Assembly: GCF_030463565.1 (NCBI RefSeq)
Contig: NC_134660.1
Location: 2,989,501 to 3,053,500, forward strand
Direction: 5' to 3'
Length of the DNA stretch: 64,000 nt
DNA from: Pelecanus crispus
Taxonomy: Eukaryota > Chordata > Aves > Pelecaniformes > Pelecanidae
Shown here: one piece after another, positions 47,101 to 64,000 of the stretch
Position numbering within the stretch: the stretch's first letter is position 1
Layout: every line of letters starts with the position of its first letter
Notes under the pieces: model-generated
What the model saw: the letters and a program-made list of their open reading frames with translations, nothing else
What the model was told of the DNA's origin: nothing
Database searches by the model: none
Position numbers and translations under genes: made by a program

Positions 47101-48726
47101 CCTGCTGTCCATGGAAGGGCACGGACAGAGCCAGGCTGCAGCTCCCACAGCCCGTTTGATCCCATCCGGATGCTCAGGCGACCCCAGGAGGCTGCATTTG
47201 CCTGAAGCATCGTTCAGAAATGGGTCTCTCCCTGCGCCCGAGGCCGTCAGGGGATGGACTCCTACCCCAGCAGTTCATCCTGCGAGCTGCCTGGCCGCCC
47301 AGCCGGAATGGGCTCCCCAGCCCAGAGCTCAGCTCCGTCGCCTTTGCTCCGTTGTGACCCCCCAACACCTGACGCTCTACCCCTGCCGCAGACCTCGCCG
47401 TGACTGACCACACCACGGGTTTCACGTGCCCAAGGGGCTGAGCCCTCCGTCCCCCCTGCAGAAATATCCTCAGCAGCGTCAGCTTCTTCCCGCAGAGCAG
47501 AGAAACCCTCCCTGCCCCCACGCAGACTTCCTGGTTCAGGCACCGGGGACCACGAAACGCAGCCAGACCCCAGCCGCCACCGCCGAGACCCCTCCCCAGC
47601 CAGCCACTGCTGCGGCCAAACCGTTCCCCGGGGCCCCTGGCACCCCTGGGACCCCCGGGACCCCATCCCTGCCACAGGCCTGGCCGCTAACGCTGAGGGA
47701 GCGGGAAAGCCTGCCCGGGCGAGGGGCAAAGGCTTCGGCAGCGAAGCGTGGAAACGCGTTACAGGATCGGAGCCCATGAGTGGGAGCAGGGCCGCAGGGG
47801 GTGCCAAGTGCCGGGAGAAGGGGCGAGATGAGGCAAATTTTCTGGGGGGTTCCGGCAGCTGCCGTCTGCAACGCCCCGGGGGCCAGCGGGACGGCTGGGC
47901 ACGGCCCAAGGCTCACCCACTGGGGCTGCCTGGAGACTTGGGGTGCCCGGAGGTGCCGGGCTCGGTGCGCCCGGGGGAAAGCAGGACACCGGCAGGGAGC
48001 TGGAGGCCCAGTGCAGCCGGTGACAGCAGGGAGCTGGCGCGCCCCGGGAGTGGGGTGGGGATACCGGGAGAGCTGGGGGCTCGGTGCTCCCCGGGGTGCA
48101 GGGGGTGCGGAGCTCGGTGCACCGGGGTATGCTGGGGGAGCAGTGGGTATCGGTGTAGTGTGGGGTGCCGGGACAGCAGGTCTCGGTGCACCAGGGGTCC
48201 CGGGGTGGTGGGTCTCGGTGCACCGGGGGATCCCAGTGGGTCTCAGTGCACTGGGGGGTCCCAGGGAGGCGGGTCTCAGTGCACCGGGGGGTCCCGGGGC
48301 GGCGGGTCTCAGTGCACCAGGGGTCCCGGAGTGGCGGGTCTCGGTGCACCCGGGGTCCTGGGGGGGTGGGTCTCGGTGCACCGGGGGGTCCTGGGGAGGC
48401 GGGTCTTGGTGCACCGGGGGGCCCGGGGCGGTGCGTCTTGGTGCACCGAGGAGTCCTGGGACGGTGGGTCTCGGTGCACCGGGGGGTCCCGGAGCGGCGG
48501 GTCTCGGTGCACCGGGGGGGTCCCAGAGTGGCAGGTCTCGGTGCACCGGGGTTCGCGGGGGGAGTGGGTCTCGGTGCACCGGGGGTCCCGGGGGGGGTGG
48601 GTCTTGGTGCACCGGGGGGTCCCGGGGCGGCGGGTCTCGGTGCACCGGGGGGTCCCGGGACGGCGGGGCTTACTCACCGCTGGGTGCTGCTCCCGGCGCG
48701 GAGGCGGCAGCGGGGCCCTCGTACAT
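44142..48726 (-). CDS. HAP1: HAP1 alternative 5' coding exons (TRAK1-like N-terminus)
   Basis: Two exons supply a second N-terminus. Exon 1a (48,726–48,678) encodes MYEGPAAASAPGAAPS plus one base before GTGAGTAAG. Exon 2a (44,333–44,142) begins after CCCCAG. Joined, they give D-LCSGDVPEVEIISLLGEQL, then PRYTLRADTVFGYDHGDW, then PLTPQQIEETLQYF. This matches the long TRAK1 N-terminus (CDVC…DLPEVEIISLLEEQLP; LRADTIYGYDHDDWL; TTEQIEETLKYFLLCAERV). The exon ends TTCC/GTGAGT, and its C plus the TC of the shared exon at 39,184 gives YFLLCAERV. Phases agree throughout, so this form would have 779 residues. Exon 2a is secure by homology. Exon 1a rests on its ATG, donor, phase and promoter context, so an unseen intermediate exon is possible. 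Confidence 0.8.
44334..48105 (-). other. HAP1: Long GC-rich HAP1 intron 1a
   Basis: No recognised exon; the many open frames are GC-driven. Copy 2 of the 38-bp repeat lies at 47,653–47,690. A G/C-rich patch near 46,310–46,380 holds TGAGTCA-like words but has no supporting start or donor for a minus-strand exon. Confidence 0.5.
47653..47690 (+). repeat. 38-bp exact repeat, copy 2 (HAP1 intron 1a)
   Basis: Identical over 38 bp to 37,186–37,223, about 10.5 kb away in the same orientation. The next bases diverge gradually rather than abruptly (CGCTGAGG against TGCCGAGG). Confidence 0.8.
48110..48668. repeat. 33-bp minisatellite abutting HAP1 exon 1a
   Basis: About 17 tandem copies of a 33-bp unit (GGGTCTCGGTGCACCGGGG followed by GGTCCCGGGGCGGC) end within 10 bp of the exon 1a donor at 48,677. 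The unit is a multiple of three, which explains long spurious frames of Arg/Cys/Gly-rich repeats on both strands. Copies are cleaner at the right-hand end and degenerate leftwards. Confidence 0.92.
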
Positions 48727-48787
48727 CGCTCCCGCGGCCCCGCCGATAACAAAAGCCGCTCCCCGGGCAGGTGCGGAGCTCCGGCGG

Positions 48788-48808
48788 GCATGCTGGGACC
48801 TGTAGTCC
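48788..48808 (-). promoter_or_regulatory. HAP1: ZNF143/THAP11-type motif in the HAP1 upstream promoter
   Basis: The minus strand reads GGACTACAGGTCCCAGCATGC, matching the ACTACAATTCCCAGCATGC element bound by ZNF143 with THAP11/HCF-1 at all but two positions. It lies 62–82 bp upstream of the exon 1a ATG in CpG-rich DNA, where this element usually sits near start sites. It supports a true promoter here. Confidence 0.6.
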
Positions 48809-49068
48809 GGCCCGCCGCCTCCCGGGGTGCCCCCCCCCGGTCCTCCCCGCCCCGGCCCTGCCCTCCCCGCCTCCCCGCGGGATGCAGCTCCCTGGGGCAC
48901 CCTGCAAGCAGCTCTGGCTGTCCTGGTAAAGGTGTCCTTTGGGTCCTGCTTCGCCCCCAAAATGCCAGCGGTGACCCCCGGCAGTCCCGTTGCGACGGGG
49001 CTGGGGGTCTTGGGGTGTGCAGTCCTGCCCCAGTGAGGGGACTCCAGGGTGGGCACATCCCTGCCCAT

Positions 49069-49139
49069 TGCCCCGGGAGGTGCGGGGTCCCGCGGCCGTG
49101 CCCTAGGCACGGCCGCGGGACCCCGCACCTCCCGGGGCA
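49069..49139. repeat. Perfect inverted repeat, 34-bp arms with a 3-base loop
   Basis: Left arm 49,069–49,102 begins TGCCCCGGGAGGTGCGGGG; right arm 49,106–49,139 is its exact reverse complement; the loop is CTA (49,103–49,105). It is over 80% GC. Pairing stops at once beyond the arms. It could be a hairpin-forming sequence, a template-switch product or a foldback sequencing artefact. Confidence 0.95.
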
Positions 49140-49419
49140 GATGCTTTGCCACCTTGGGGACAGCCGGATCTGACACCAAGAGCATCCCTGATACCCGCAA
49201 TGGGGCTGGTTGGCAGCCCCAAGAGGGGCTCCAGGCTCGGCCCAGCCAAACCCCCAGCCCAGGGCACACAGGACTGGAGCCCCATGTCCCACATCCACCC
49301 AGGTACGGATGCTTGGGGTGCAGCAAAGCGCTGGCAACTCTGCTGGGGTCCCTGGGGATAGGGGTGAGACTTGGCGCAGGCTGGGAGCAGGAGAGCTCCA
49401 TCCATAGAGAGCTCCATCC

Positions 49420-49891
49420 ATAGAAGGGCAACGAAGCTGGTGAAGGGTCTGGAGCACAGGGCTGATGGCGAGCGGCTGAGGGAGCTGGGGTTGTTTAGTC
49501 TGGAGAAGAGGAGGCTGAGGGGAGACCTTATCGCTCCCTACAACTACCTGAAATGAGGTTGTAGTGAGGTGGGTGTTGGTCTCTTCTCCCAAGTAGTCAG
49601 CGATAGGACAAGAGGTAATGGTCTCAAGCTGCGCCAGAGGAGGTTTAGGTTGGATATTAGGAAAAATTTCTTTATGGAAAGGGTAGTCAAGCATTGGAAC
49701 AGGCTGCCCAGAGAGGTGGTGGAGTCCCCATCCCTGGAAGTGTTCAAAAACGGGCAGACGTGGCACCTGGGGACATGGTTTAGTCTAGTCTACCCTTAAT
49801 TGGTTTAGTGTGGACTTGGCAATGTTAGGTTAATGGTTGGACTGGATGATCTTAAAGGTCTTTTCCAACCTAAACGATTCGATGATTCTAT
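49420..49891 (+). mobile_element. CR1 LINE, truncated 3' end between HAP1 and JUP
   Basis: Plus-oriented. It begins AGGGCAACGAAGCTGGTGAA, passes TGGAGAAGAGGAGGCTGAGG and GGATATTAGGAAAAATTTC, and ends CCTAAACGATTCGATGATTC. It carries the TAGTCTAGTCTACCCTTAAT word shared with the copy at 38.2 kb. Just before it, the word GAGCTCCATCCATAGA is directly repeated (49,395–49,425). Confidence 0.95.
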
Positions 49892-51985
49892 CTGCTCCTC
49901 TGAGTCACCTGGGGACCCACCTGGCAGGGTGGCAGAGCCTGCGCCCATGGAGATACAGATTTGGGTGCACGGATGCTGTCCCACACTGCACAGCCCGAGC
50001 AGCAAGGGCTGGCCCGGCTGGATCGCCTGGTCCCACCCTGTACAGGGGGCTTATTCTCAGCGCCTGTCACCGCTCCGTCTCTCGTTCTGGCAGCAGCTGC
50101 AGCAGGCAGTGGGCTGCCTGGCCCCCCGGCCTTGTCCCACGAGCCACCCCGGCCCCGCTGCCCTCGGGAAGTGCGCTCGGCCCCGCCGGGGCTGCCCGGA
50201 AAGCAGCTGTTGTTTTGCTTGTCCCCGGTCCTGGCATGGGCCGTAGCAGGAAGCGCGGCTGCATCCCTGCTGCACCGGGGCTTGGCCGTGGCTGCGGGGC
50301 TGAGCTCAGCGCAGGATGTTCCCCCCAGCCAGCGGGACAGCACTGGAGCCAGCGCCGCTTCCCAGCCCCGCTTCTGCTGCCTTTGTCCCTGGATCACTCC
50401 TGTCCCAGCCCAGCCTACTAACCGGGACCGTCCAGGACTGACCACGGCATGCCGTGACGGACATGCAAACCCTTCACGTCCTACCGCGCTCTGCAGCAGC
50501 CCGGGCCCCGTGTGTGGTGGGCACCCACCTCCCCGTCCCCCCCATCTCCCTCTGTGGCACAACCAGGTGCCGCAGCAGAGCGGAGCAAACATGCAAAGAC
50601 AGAGCGGTTGATGATGAAGCGAGTGGGAATGGCTGCGACTTTGCTCCCAGCTCCCTTTGATTACATCCCCCCATCTCCCCGTGCTGGCGGCAGCTGCGTC
50701 GGGCTCATTGGCGTCCTGCTAGTGGCTGCACAGAGCGAGCTGTGCTACAGCAGGCAGAGCTCAGAGCTGGGGGGTCAGGGACGCCGTCCTGGCTCTCCAG
50801 CTGCCTCCCCGTGTCACGGTGGTGGGTATCTCACCAAACCGATGCAGCAATCGCAGCACTTTGAGCCGTCGTCGCAGTGCGGACATCGCTCCGTGACCCG
50901 ACTCCCCTCTCCAGGTCCCCCACCCCTGCCCGAGGAGTCCCCGCGCCCCCGGCCATCTCCCGCAGGGTGGATGCACAGGGCGGAGGTACAAACCCACCAG
51001 GACGGGGACGTGGGCATCCCAGGGCCACCCGTGTCTCGCCCTTCCATCCCCCAGCACACACACCCCAGCAGGCAAAACCCACAGCCCTGCCCCTGCCTGC
51101 AGCCTCGCACGGAGCTGCTGCAGGCAATCTCCTGCCTCCGGGCTCAGTCTGCGCCTTCTTGCCCAAAAAGGTGCCGTGGGAAAGCCTGGGGCGGCCGGCT
51201 GCCAGCGGTGGCTGTCGCTGGCCCCGTCCCCATGCCGAGGAGGCCGCCAAGCAGATGGGCAGCCCTGAAGTTGGTGGGTAACTTTGCGAACAGCCAGTTT
51301 CCACCTCCCAGCACGATTCCTGCCTGGCGCCCGGCGCCACTTCCCCATCGCCCTCCCTGGGCGCAGCTGTCAGAGTTAGCGTTTCAGCTGAGAATATTTC
51401 CTCCTGCCATCTGTTCCCGCTATGAAGCCGGGCTGTGGAAGGAGGCGACCGGGTTTGACTGAGTAAATCACTTTTTTTAACCTGGCCTCTCGCGGCTCCA
51501 TCCAGGCTTCACTCCATCAATCAGCAGGGCTTGCTCCCGACGCACGTTTATCCCCCAGAGCTCATTAAAGCGAGCTACGCACGGCAGCAGAGAGACACCG
51601 GTGATGCTGCCTAATGAACAAACATCTTAATTACTGGGAGTTTTTACCTCCTGACAGAGCAGACAGACACCCGGACGGAGGCGGCATGCTAACGACCCAG
51701 CACGGCGACGGGCGAGGGAAGGGCTGGCAACGTGGCCGGGCGCAGAGCCGACGGTGGGAGCGCTGCCGGTGCTGCGAGCGGGCAGCCTGTGCTTTGCCTG
51801 AGCCCTCGGCCAGGCATCGCGGGCGCAGAGCATGGGAACGAGCTCATCCAGGGCCACCCAGCCCCATGGGAGGGAACCTCCAACATCTGGCCCGAGGAAG
51901 GTGACGGCCACCTTCACCCCGGCTGCCCCGAGGGGACTCACTGCCTTCCCCAGCTGACAGAAGAACCGGCTCAGGGCAACACGGG
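49892..51985. other. Spacer between HAP1 5' region and JUP 3' end
   Basis: GC-rich, with no recognised exon or transposon. AT-richer patches at about 51,455–51,660 (TTTATCCCCCAGAGCTCATT, CATCTTAATTACTGGG) may be noncoding conserved sequence but show no gene. Confidence 0.45.
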
Positions 51986-51999
51986 GCTGGGAGGGTTAT

Positions 52000-52005
52000 T
52001 TTATT
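52000..52005 (-). terminator. JUP: JUP poly(A) signal
   Basis: Minus-strand AATAAA inside AGAATAAAATAACC. It defines a 3' UTR of about 1.1 kb from the stop at 53,101. Other AATAAA-like words upstream (near 52,045 and 52,550 on the minus strand) could give shorter forms. Confidence 0.7.
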
Positions 52006-53098
52006 CTTTGCTTTGGTCTATACAAAAACAACTTACAGAAATAATAAAATCTTCCATTCCTGAACCACACTCCAGTAACTGTCCATCCCTTTCCGGTGGA
52101 ACGGTTAAACCACCATCAGATCTAGAGCCTCTTTAAAAAATGTGTTAGATAAGGGAGGAGGGGACGGAAACACACCACTCACCAAAAAGAAGGGAAACGG
52201 GTTAAAATGTGCAACAGAGATGAGTACAAGGACACCGTTTCTAATGCTGGAGTCACTCCTCTATGGATACTGGTAGGATAGGCAGGTACACAAAGTCAGC
52301 TCCCCAACGGCTGATCGGAAAGAATTAAACCGCAGACATCCCGATGGCTAAAATGAAGGTCCTGGGACACGGCACCCTTTGGTTTCCGCAAACTCTGGAT
52401 TAGCCTGATTTAAGTTAGAGTTTGCAAAAAGCAAAGGGTTTTCCCGCGTTAGATTCCTTTCCTAGAACACTAACACGCAGAACAAATAGTGGGGAAGTTA
52501 GAAAGCACAAACTTAAAGACGGCAAAAGCCGTTGGCACCATATTAAAAATAAAAAAGAAATATATATTCATAGAAAAGACTATTTTGCCAATGAAAGGTC
52601 GCTAATGGTGCGGGGTTTGTGTGTTTTAAAGCTTCAGAAACAGTATCTTGGATGCTGGATGCGGCAGTAGGTGCTTGAAGCAGTCCCAGGAGGAAGGACC
52701 TTCTCCACAGACCCACAGCGAAGAAAAAACAAATCGAAAAATAAAACCTCTCGTGGGAATGGAAAAGTTTGTCTTCTCAGGCACTTCTGTCTCCCAAGTC
52801 CTTCTTGCGAATACTCAGCTCTGGGGCCATCCTCTTCTGTACGGAGAAAACACCTGCACGCGGCAGGACAGAGCTCCCGTTACTCGACCGAGGGGGGTCT
52901 GGAGGCGACCGGAGCCCGTGGGGCGACAGGGATGCCGACCCACGGCAGCGCCAGGGACCCCGCGGCACGCCGGGTGCCAGCAGCCAGCCCGGCCTCCCCC
53001 GGCCGCCCGCCCCGCTCCAGGGCCGAGCACGCCCTCGAGGAGCGCCCGCACCCCGGGTACACGCCAGCGACTACCTGGTGCGGGGGCTGCGGGGCGGG

Positions 53099-61220
<8,122 letters not shown>

Positions 61221-61227
61221 GGCTGCT

Positions 61228-64000
61228 CTGCGGGGCAAGGAGGGGAGAAGTTACGCCGCCAGCAGAGCCCAGGTCACCGCAGCACCCTCCTGCCCCAATC
61301 CTGCACCGAACCGTGTGGCAGACCCCAGCGCGGCAGCCGGGCCTCTGCGCAGCCCACGAGCAGATCGAGCAGATCGCTATCTGCCCTCCTCCCCCACGCG
61401 AGATGAAAGGCGGCACCGGGATGACGAACCCACAGCTCAGCACTTTGCTGCTCGTGTTCAGACACGAACGGCGGCTGCAACCGGCGCAGACCGCGCACGG
61501 CTGGCTGAGCCGTCAGCCAGCGCCTGCCGCGCAGCGCCGTGTCTCACCGCCTCGGCGGCGAAGGTGCGAGCAGGCTCTGCCCGGCGTGGAGGGACCCCGC
61601 AGCCAGGCTCCCCGCTTCCCCCATGGCCAGGGCCCCCCGGCTGCCCACGGGCTTTTTAAAGACCGGTTTCCAGAGACAGGACCTGGCAGAGAGCTGGGGA
61701 CAGCCACAAGGCTGGAGCTCCAAGAATAAAATGAACCTTTTCAGAAGCCCTCTGGGACACTCCTAAAGCACCTAAAAATAACCAGGCAAAGCCACCGGCT
61801 CGGCTCTCCTAGGGGTGCTCAGCACCACAAGCGCCCATGGCACGGTCCGGGACTGGGCGCTCCCCACGCCGCGCCGAGCACCACGCCGTGCCAGGACGGG
61901 GCAGCCCAGCGCATCCCAAAACTCAGGACAAACCAGCCAAGGTTGCTTGCGAGCAGGGCTGGGTTCCTCTTTAATTTGGGGACGCAGGGAGAGGGAGGAT
62001 GGCTCACGGATTAACCCCTGACCTCATCGGGGCAGACGGACGCTGCAGGGCTGTGAGTCACCAGCCCCAAATCCAAGCCCCCGGCACGGCCAGGAGGGGA
62101 GGGATGGATGGAGGCAGCGCCCGGCCAACCCTACCACCGCTGACCCACCGCCCAGCCATCCACCGGGATTTCTGCCCCTTCCTCTGGCCCCACAGGAGCG
62201 GGGATGAGTCAGAGTTTCAGAGGCGATAAGAGGCGAAGGGAGCAGCTGCCGCCCGGCACCCGGCATAGCTGGGCGCAGCAGCGACCGCATTTCCAAACAG
62301 AGGTGTAATTACCACCTCCACCGGCACTGATTCATGCAGAAAGCTGGACCAGGGCGGCCGCCCGCCCCTGGCTCTGCTCCAGCGGCCGGCACAGCTCGGG
62401 GCTTGCAAGGACCAGCTGCAGCAGCCCCAGGCCCCAGCACCCTCCTCGGGGGAGCAAGGGACGAGCCCCCCACCAGCCCCGGCCCCCCACCACGCCGGTG
62501 GCTGAGTCAGGGCGTCGGGTGGTGGCCCAGGACGCAGCTTGCGTGGGGCAGCTCAGCAGGGCACGGCGCGCACAGGCTTGGCGTGGCTCGCCCCAGCGCT
62601 GCCGGCTGTTCCCAAGGAGCAGCCGAGCCCTCGCGAGCAGCACAGGCCGGCGCTCACAGGGAAAAATCCCAGCCTGGGCACAAACACTCGTTCCTGGGGA
62701 GCAGCAGCTGGGTGGGAGGCAGGAGCCCCGCCACGCTCCATCCCCCCCAGCCAGATGCATCCTGCATCCCACCCTGCCCGCCCCCGCCACCTTCCCGGAG
62801 CCACTGCAGGGCACTACTCCTGTCAATTCAATATTTTTTTGAGCTGTCAAGCAGCAATCCACAGACTAAGTACTGCTCCGGCTTTAATGGGTTGTGCATA
62901 ATGCATGTTTATAAGGCAGCAAGAGAAGGATCCACTAATGGAGGCCAGCGGGGGCAGATCATTCCCGGGCGGGAGCCGGGGTTCCCGTTTGGTGCGGCAG
63001 GGCGGTGCGTGACGCACGGTGCCAGGGGCGAGCCCAGCTCCGCTCCCCACCCTGCGCCAGAGCAGGGTTTGGCCAGGAGAGCCCCTGTGCCGAGCTGGGA
63101 ATGCCGCACACCCCGCGTGTATTCATGAGCTGTTGCATCGGCGTTTGGGAGAGCGAGCCCTCCCAGCTGGGTCACCCTGGTCATGGCAGCACAGCCTCCA
63201 AATTGTGTCGGGAAGCGCAAGAAACACAATGCCAAATCATGGCTGAGGAAGCACGGCGGGCAGGAGAGCACTCTGCCGGCACCGGTGCAGGAGCCGGTGC
63301 GAGCCATCGCACATCCCAGCCGGGAGCTGGCACGCAGAACCCTGGCAGTGGGGCTGTGGCCAGAGGGACCCCAGCACCCCCAGGCTGACCCTGGAAAGCT
63401 GCCCTGGGAAGGGTGGGCAAGGTGAGAGTGGAGCCAAGGGCAGGAGAGCTCCCTGCACCACAGAGGGGGGTGTAAGGACCCTGAGCACCCACCCCAGCCA
63501 GGGCCGGGACCCCCAGGCAGCAGTGAGCTGGAGCTGGCAGGAGGGGCTGGCGCTGCCTGCACCGTCAGTCGACCGGTAACGGCTGCTCTACAATTTACAC
63601 GCTTTTGACAGGCACTTAATTTTTCAAACCTCCATGGGTTCAGCTCAGACACCGGCTTCTTAAGGAGCCCTGCATTATGCATGAGCCACCCCCCGCCACC
63701 CGCTCCGTCTGCGCCCCAGAGACATCAAAAGCCGGGAAAGCTCCTCCGAGCCCAGACACGGCTCAGGTGATCGGCCCCCAGACAGGCTCCAAGCAGGAGA
63801 TGGGACCAAGCTAATGAGCACCACGTTAGACCCGCCTGAGCACAGCACCCGCAGCGGGGGGCGAGGGGCCAGCAGGGACGGGCGTTACACAGCTCGGGGG
63901 GGGGGCTCTCTATTCCCAGGAGCCCCCCAGAAGGGACCACAGCCGCCTCGTTAAACACAGCCCCCGTCCTTCCCCCGGAGCATCACCCCGCCGGCAGCCA
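61228..64000 (-). other. JUP: JUP intron 1 or upstream region
   Basis: JUP's noncoding exon 1 and promoter were not identified here and may lie beyond 64 kb. Two AT-rich islands stand out, at 62,815–62,945 (TTGTGCATAATGCATG) and 63,590–63,690 (TGCATTATGCATGAGC). Both share an octamer-like TGCATWATGCATG core. No coding exon is recognised. Confidence 0.4.

Noticed and set aside
48110-48668. CRISPR-like regular repeats
   Set aside because: Directly adjoining tandem units without unique spacers in a vertebrate nuclear locus; this is a minisatellite.
33851-48726. Identification of the gene as TRAK1 or TRAK2 rather than HAP1
   Set aside because: Position between GAST and JUP, the HAP1-type first exon at 41,235 and the HAP1-like CVEQFSEAS segment favour HAP1, despite the TRAK-like C-terminus.
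47536-49173. Open frames of 369 and 465 codons around the HAP1 upstream exon
   Set aside because: Produced by the 33-bp repeat (11 codons); the real minus-strand exon 1a is short and defined by its donor and phase.
61450-61640. GC-rich patch as JUP noncoding exon 1 and promoter
   Set aside because: No TATA, CpG peak or convincing donor on the minus strand. The first intron of JUP is long in other vertebrates, so the promoter may be outside the window.

Overview
The window is vertebrate nuclear DNA, almost certainly avian. Several truncated CR1 LINE 3' ends of bird type are present. The non-genic DNA is very GC-rich and full of minisatellites, as on bird microchromosomes. The gene order type I keratin – EIF1 – GAST – HAP1 – JUP, with orientations −, +, +, −, −, matches human 17q21.2. 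The species cannot be named from the sequence alone.

Layout: (1) 1–3.2 kb: the 5' part (exons 1–3) of a KRT14/KRT17-like type I keratin on the minus strand; the rest lies beyond the left edge. (2) 3.2–23.1 kb: a gene-poor spacer. It has one CR1 fragment, a 51-bp C/G-rich minisatellite (10.04–10.94 kb) and a G-rich GT minisatellite (11.09–11.89 kb), with a consensus-quality CTCF site in the CpG-rich gap between them. (3) 23.2–25.8 kb: complete EIF1 in a CpG-island promoter with paired NRF1 palindromes, CCAAT and TATA. (4) 25.8–31.5 kb: spacer dominated by a 2.7-kb TA/TG/CA-rich degenerate satellite with a composite CR1 inside, then a weak LTR-like remnant. (5) 31.5–33.0 kb: complete GAST, whose first intron is mostly a minisatellite carrying a CR1 fragment. 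(6) 33.1–48.8 kb: HAP1 on the minus strand, convergent with GAST. Fifteen coding exons from a TATA promoter at 41.3 kb, or sixteen from a second promoter at 48.8 kb, can be joined in phase. (7) 48.9–52.0 kb: spacer with a perfect 34-bp-arm hairpin and a CR1. (8) 52.0–61.2 kb: complete coding region of JUP (plakoglobin) on the minus strand; its 5' noncoding exon was not located in the remaining sequence to 64 kb.

The genes do not form a pathway. Keratin and plakoglobin both serve epithelial integrity (intermediate filaments and desmosomal plaques). EIF1 is a housekeeping initiation factor, GAST a gut hormone, and HAP1 a trafficking adaptor. The most unusual observation is that this HAP1 gene, identified by synteny and by its HAP1-type first exon, encodes a full TRAK/Milton-like protein. 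It includes the C-terminal Milton region that the human HAP1 protein (as I recall its sequence) lacks, and it has an alternative TRAK1-like N-terminus.
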